44,278 nucleotides of DNA from DATDDB01 sp035260545 (lineage in GTDB: Bacteria > Pseudomonadota > Gammaproteobacteria > Burkholderiales > Gallionellaceae), in the NCBI GenBank assembly GCA_035260545.1, contig DATFUZ010000032.1, positions 1 through 44,278 of the forward strand. The letters run 5' to 3'. Below are positions 43,207-44,278 of the stretch, piece after piece (positions within the stretch are counted from its first letter, which is position 1; each line of letters starts with the position of its first letter). Made by a program: the position numbers and the translations under genes. Under the pieces are notes generated by a model. It saw nothing but the letters and a program-made list of their open reading frames with translations. It did not search any database and was not told the DNA's origin.

Positions 43207-43331
43207 AATTCGTTGTGCCGTTTCAGGCAATCCACACCTGGGGCGCCGACGGATGCGGGAAGCCCGGGGAGCAGGACATGCACGGCGGTCTTCATCACTT
43301 TGGGGAAATGCGCACGCAGGTAACCCATTGA
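43203..43331 (+). CDS. Possible 42-residue protein overlapping the previous frame
   Basis: Starts MKFVVPFQAIHTWGADGCGK, is His- and Gly-rich, and ends in RTQVTH. Only the ATGA overlap with the 58-residue frame suggests it is real. There is no family match and no independent ribosome-binding site. Confidence 0.2.
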   Translation: MKFVVPFQAIHTWGADGCGKPGEQDMHGGLHHFGEMRTQVTH

Positions 43332-43351
43332 TTAAAAGCACCTTGGATATG

Positions 43352-43404
43352 GATTCTCCCCATGATTGTGAAAATGGATCTTTTCGCGATTATGGGGGGA
43401 ATTC
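43352..43404 (+). repeat. Long imperfect hairpin with G-U pairing on the forward strand
   Basis: The arms 43352-43374 and 43381-43404 pair around the loop TGGATC. The inner part, ATTGTGAAAA against TTTTCGCGAT, pairs fully if two G-U pairs are allowed, and the outer part (GATTC-CCCAT against ATGGGGGGAATTC) pairs with one bulge. Mismatches are T opposite G, as expected if an RNA from the forward strand is what matters. It is in no recognised gene. It could be the end of a mobile element, a processing site or a terminator-like structure. Confidence 0.5.
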
Positions 43405-44093
43405 AACGTCAGACTGCTTTCGATCAATTCCCTGGTGCGATGGTCCATGTGGGCGATGAACTGGTTGAAGTGTTTCCCGGCAGCTTGAGATCGGCATTTA
43501 GCGCGTTTGGCTCCTTGAAGGACATACCCAATCGGCATGGCCTTGCTGGCGGCCAGACGCCGGTTGCATGGTGGCGGGCCCCCTGGCATTCACGTATTCT
43601 CAGCCAATTAGTGAGTCAAATGCGGGTGACCAGCGGCGGCCCCGTTTTAATTGGGAAGGCGTTCGCCGCCACGGTGGCAGTCCTGCGCAATACACCCGCG
43701 CACTGGTCGGGATCAATGCCGCAACGGCGGAAACGCCAGGGGCGCAACTTCACGACCCGCTCTGACTTAGCCGCTCGCGCGTTGGGAAGCCAGCCAAGCC
43801 GATTTGCGGATCAGCGGTTACCCATTCGGCATAATAGTTCCCCTTCCGGCACACGGTGCCACACTACCCCCTGTCAACTTTGACAGTTGTCCTGTTGGGC
43901 GGTCTTCCGTAACATCCAGCGGCTTTCAAATGGGGCAGGTATTGCCTATTGCATTGAGCACCCCGGGGACACACACCAAGAATGGGTGCAAATGAGAAAG
44001 CGGCAAGGGAGAAGCGGGAGTCTGTTCGGCCACGGTGCGGCGTCATGCTGCTGGCGGCCGGGGCTCCTCAGGGATCGTAAAGGGGATAGCACC
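43405..44093. other. Gene-poor stretch with a 16-bp palindrome
   Basis: No convincing protein or RNA gene is seen on either strand. Open frames present are of mixed composition with no ribosome-binding sites and no family likeness. A palindrome CTGTCAA-CT-TTGACAG lies at 43871-43886 and could be an operator for the gene at 44094, whose start is about 210 bp away; TTGACA within it is also a consensus -35, though no good -10 follows. Decay of a former mobile element is possible but no transposase motif is seen. Confidence 0.4.
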
Positions 44094-44278
44094 ATGGAAC
44101 ACCACAACGACCTGGCCCTTGGCCAGGAGCCGGGCGTATTTCAATCTCAAGCCGGGCAGCCGCAAGTCGGTCAATCGCATGCCGCAACGTCAGCGCCTGC
44201 AACCCCTGCATCCCCTCGATCCCGAATCAAACGCCGCGTCGGCCTGATTGTTGGCGCGATTGCCGCGCTCGGTATACT
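44094..44278 (+). CDS. N-terminus of a membrane-anchored protein, possibly an efflux adaptor (cut by window edge)
   Basis: From the ATG at 44094, with AAAGGGG 8-9 nt ahead, the frame MEHHNDLALGQEPGVFQ stays open for 61 codons to the edge. A polar, Gln/Ala/Pro-rich cytoplasmic tail of about 43 residues is followed by basic RIKRR and the start of a hydrophobic helix (VGLIVGAIAALGI). This layout is common in EmrA/HlyD-type inner-membrane adaptors, but too little is present to be sure; any single-pass inner-membrane protein would fit. Confidence 0.65.
   Translation, partial: MEHHNDLALGQEPGVFQSQAGQPQVGQSHAATSAPATPASPRSRIKRRVGLIVGAIAALGI

Noticed and set aside
43332..43883. Possible transposase remnants on either strand
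   Set aside because: Open frames exist but no DDE, HUH or serine-recombinase motif could be seen and no terminal inverted repeats with target duplications were found.
1..44278. CRISPR array, tRNA, rRNA or prophage genes
   Set aside because: No spaced direct repeats, no tRNA-like T-loop sequence and no phage structural or integrase motifs were seen.

Overview
The window is GC-rich chromosomal DNA with tightly packed operons. The gene set points to a betaproteobacterium, probably of the Nitrosomonadales/Gallionellaceae/Sulfuricellaceae kind. This rests on the SelU/SelD sequence type, the NAD-type Gnd-Zwf-(Tal)-Pgl cluster, the GlgA/GH57/GlgB operon, FixL/FixJ-like regulators and the AMMECR1/MEMO/radical-SAM operon. 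It is an inference from protein families; no rRNA or tRNA gene is visible.

Layout. 1-2.9 kb: start of aconitase (acnA, reverse strand, cut by the window edge), then the selenium pair selU (reverse) and selD (forward), diverging across only 9 bp. 3.3-5.0 kb: an orphan FixJ-type response regulator and an unrecognised 237-residue protein. 5.0-7.9 kb: a marR-emrA-emrB efflux operon whose promoter carries two palindromes. 8.1-11.8 kb: a phosphoribosyltransferase facing an operon of amrB, amrA, amrS and an alpha/beta hydrolase. 12.0-15.1 kb: a coiled-coil protein coupled to a UbiB/AarF kinase-like protein, then a secreted CAP-domain protein. 15.1-21.4 kb: a heavy-metal RND efflux operon on the reverse strand (His-rich exported protein, adaptor, pump, DUF3240 protein, outer-membrane channel). 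22.0-25.4 kb: the oxidative pentose-phosphate operon gndA-zwf-tal-pgl, in which tal is reduced to its two ends by an in-frame internal deletion. 25.5-31.9 kb: an RND adaptor and pump with an OmpR/QseB-type response regulator and histidine kinase, preceded by a PmrA/QseB-like box. 31.9-38.3 kb: a glycogen operon on the reverse strand (GH57, glgA, GH57, glgB). 38.8-43.0 kb: a signalling island with two paralogous stand-alone PAS proteins around a PAS-PAS histidine kinase and FixJ-type regulator, a 37-residue small protein with its ribosome-binding site in a hairpin loop, a decayed cold-shock gene and a candidate small RNA ending in a strong terminator. 43.0-44.1 kb: a gene-poor stretch with a long GU-rich hairpin and a palindrome. 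44.1 kb to the end: the start of a membrane-anchored protein.

How the parts relate. Several units look self-contained: transporter plus its own regulator (MarR/EmrAB; RND plus two-component system), carbon storage (glycogen) plus NAD(P)H supply (Gnd/Zwf/Pgl), and selenophosphate plus tRNA selenation. The least explained parts are the transaldolase remnant, the PAS/small-RNA island at 38.8-43.0 kb, and the AMMECR1/MEMO/radical-SAM operon, a widely conserved set without a settled function.
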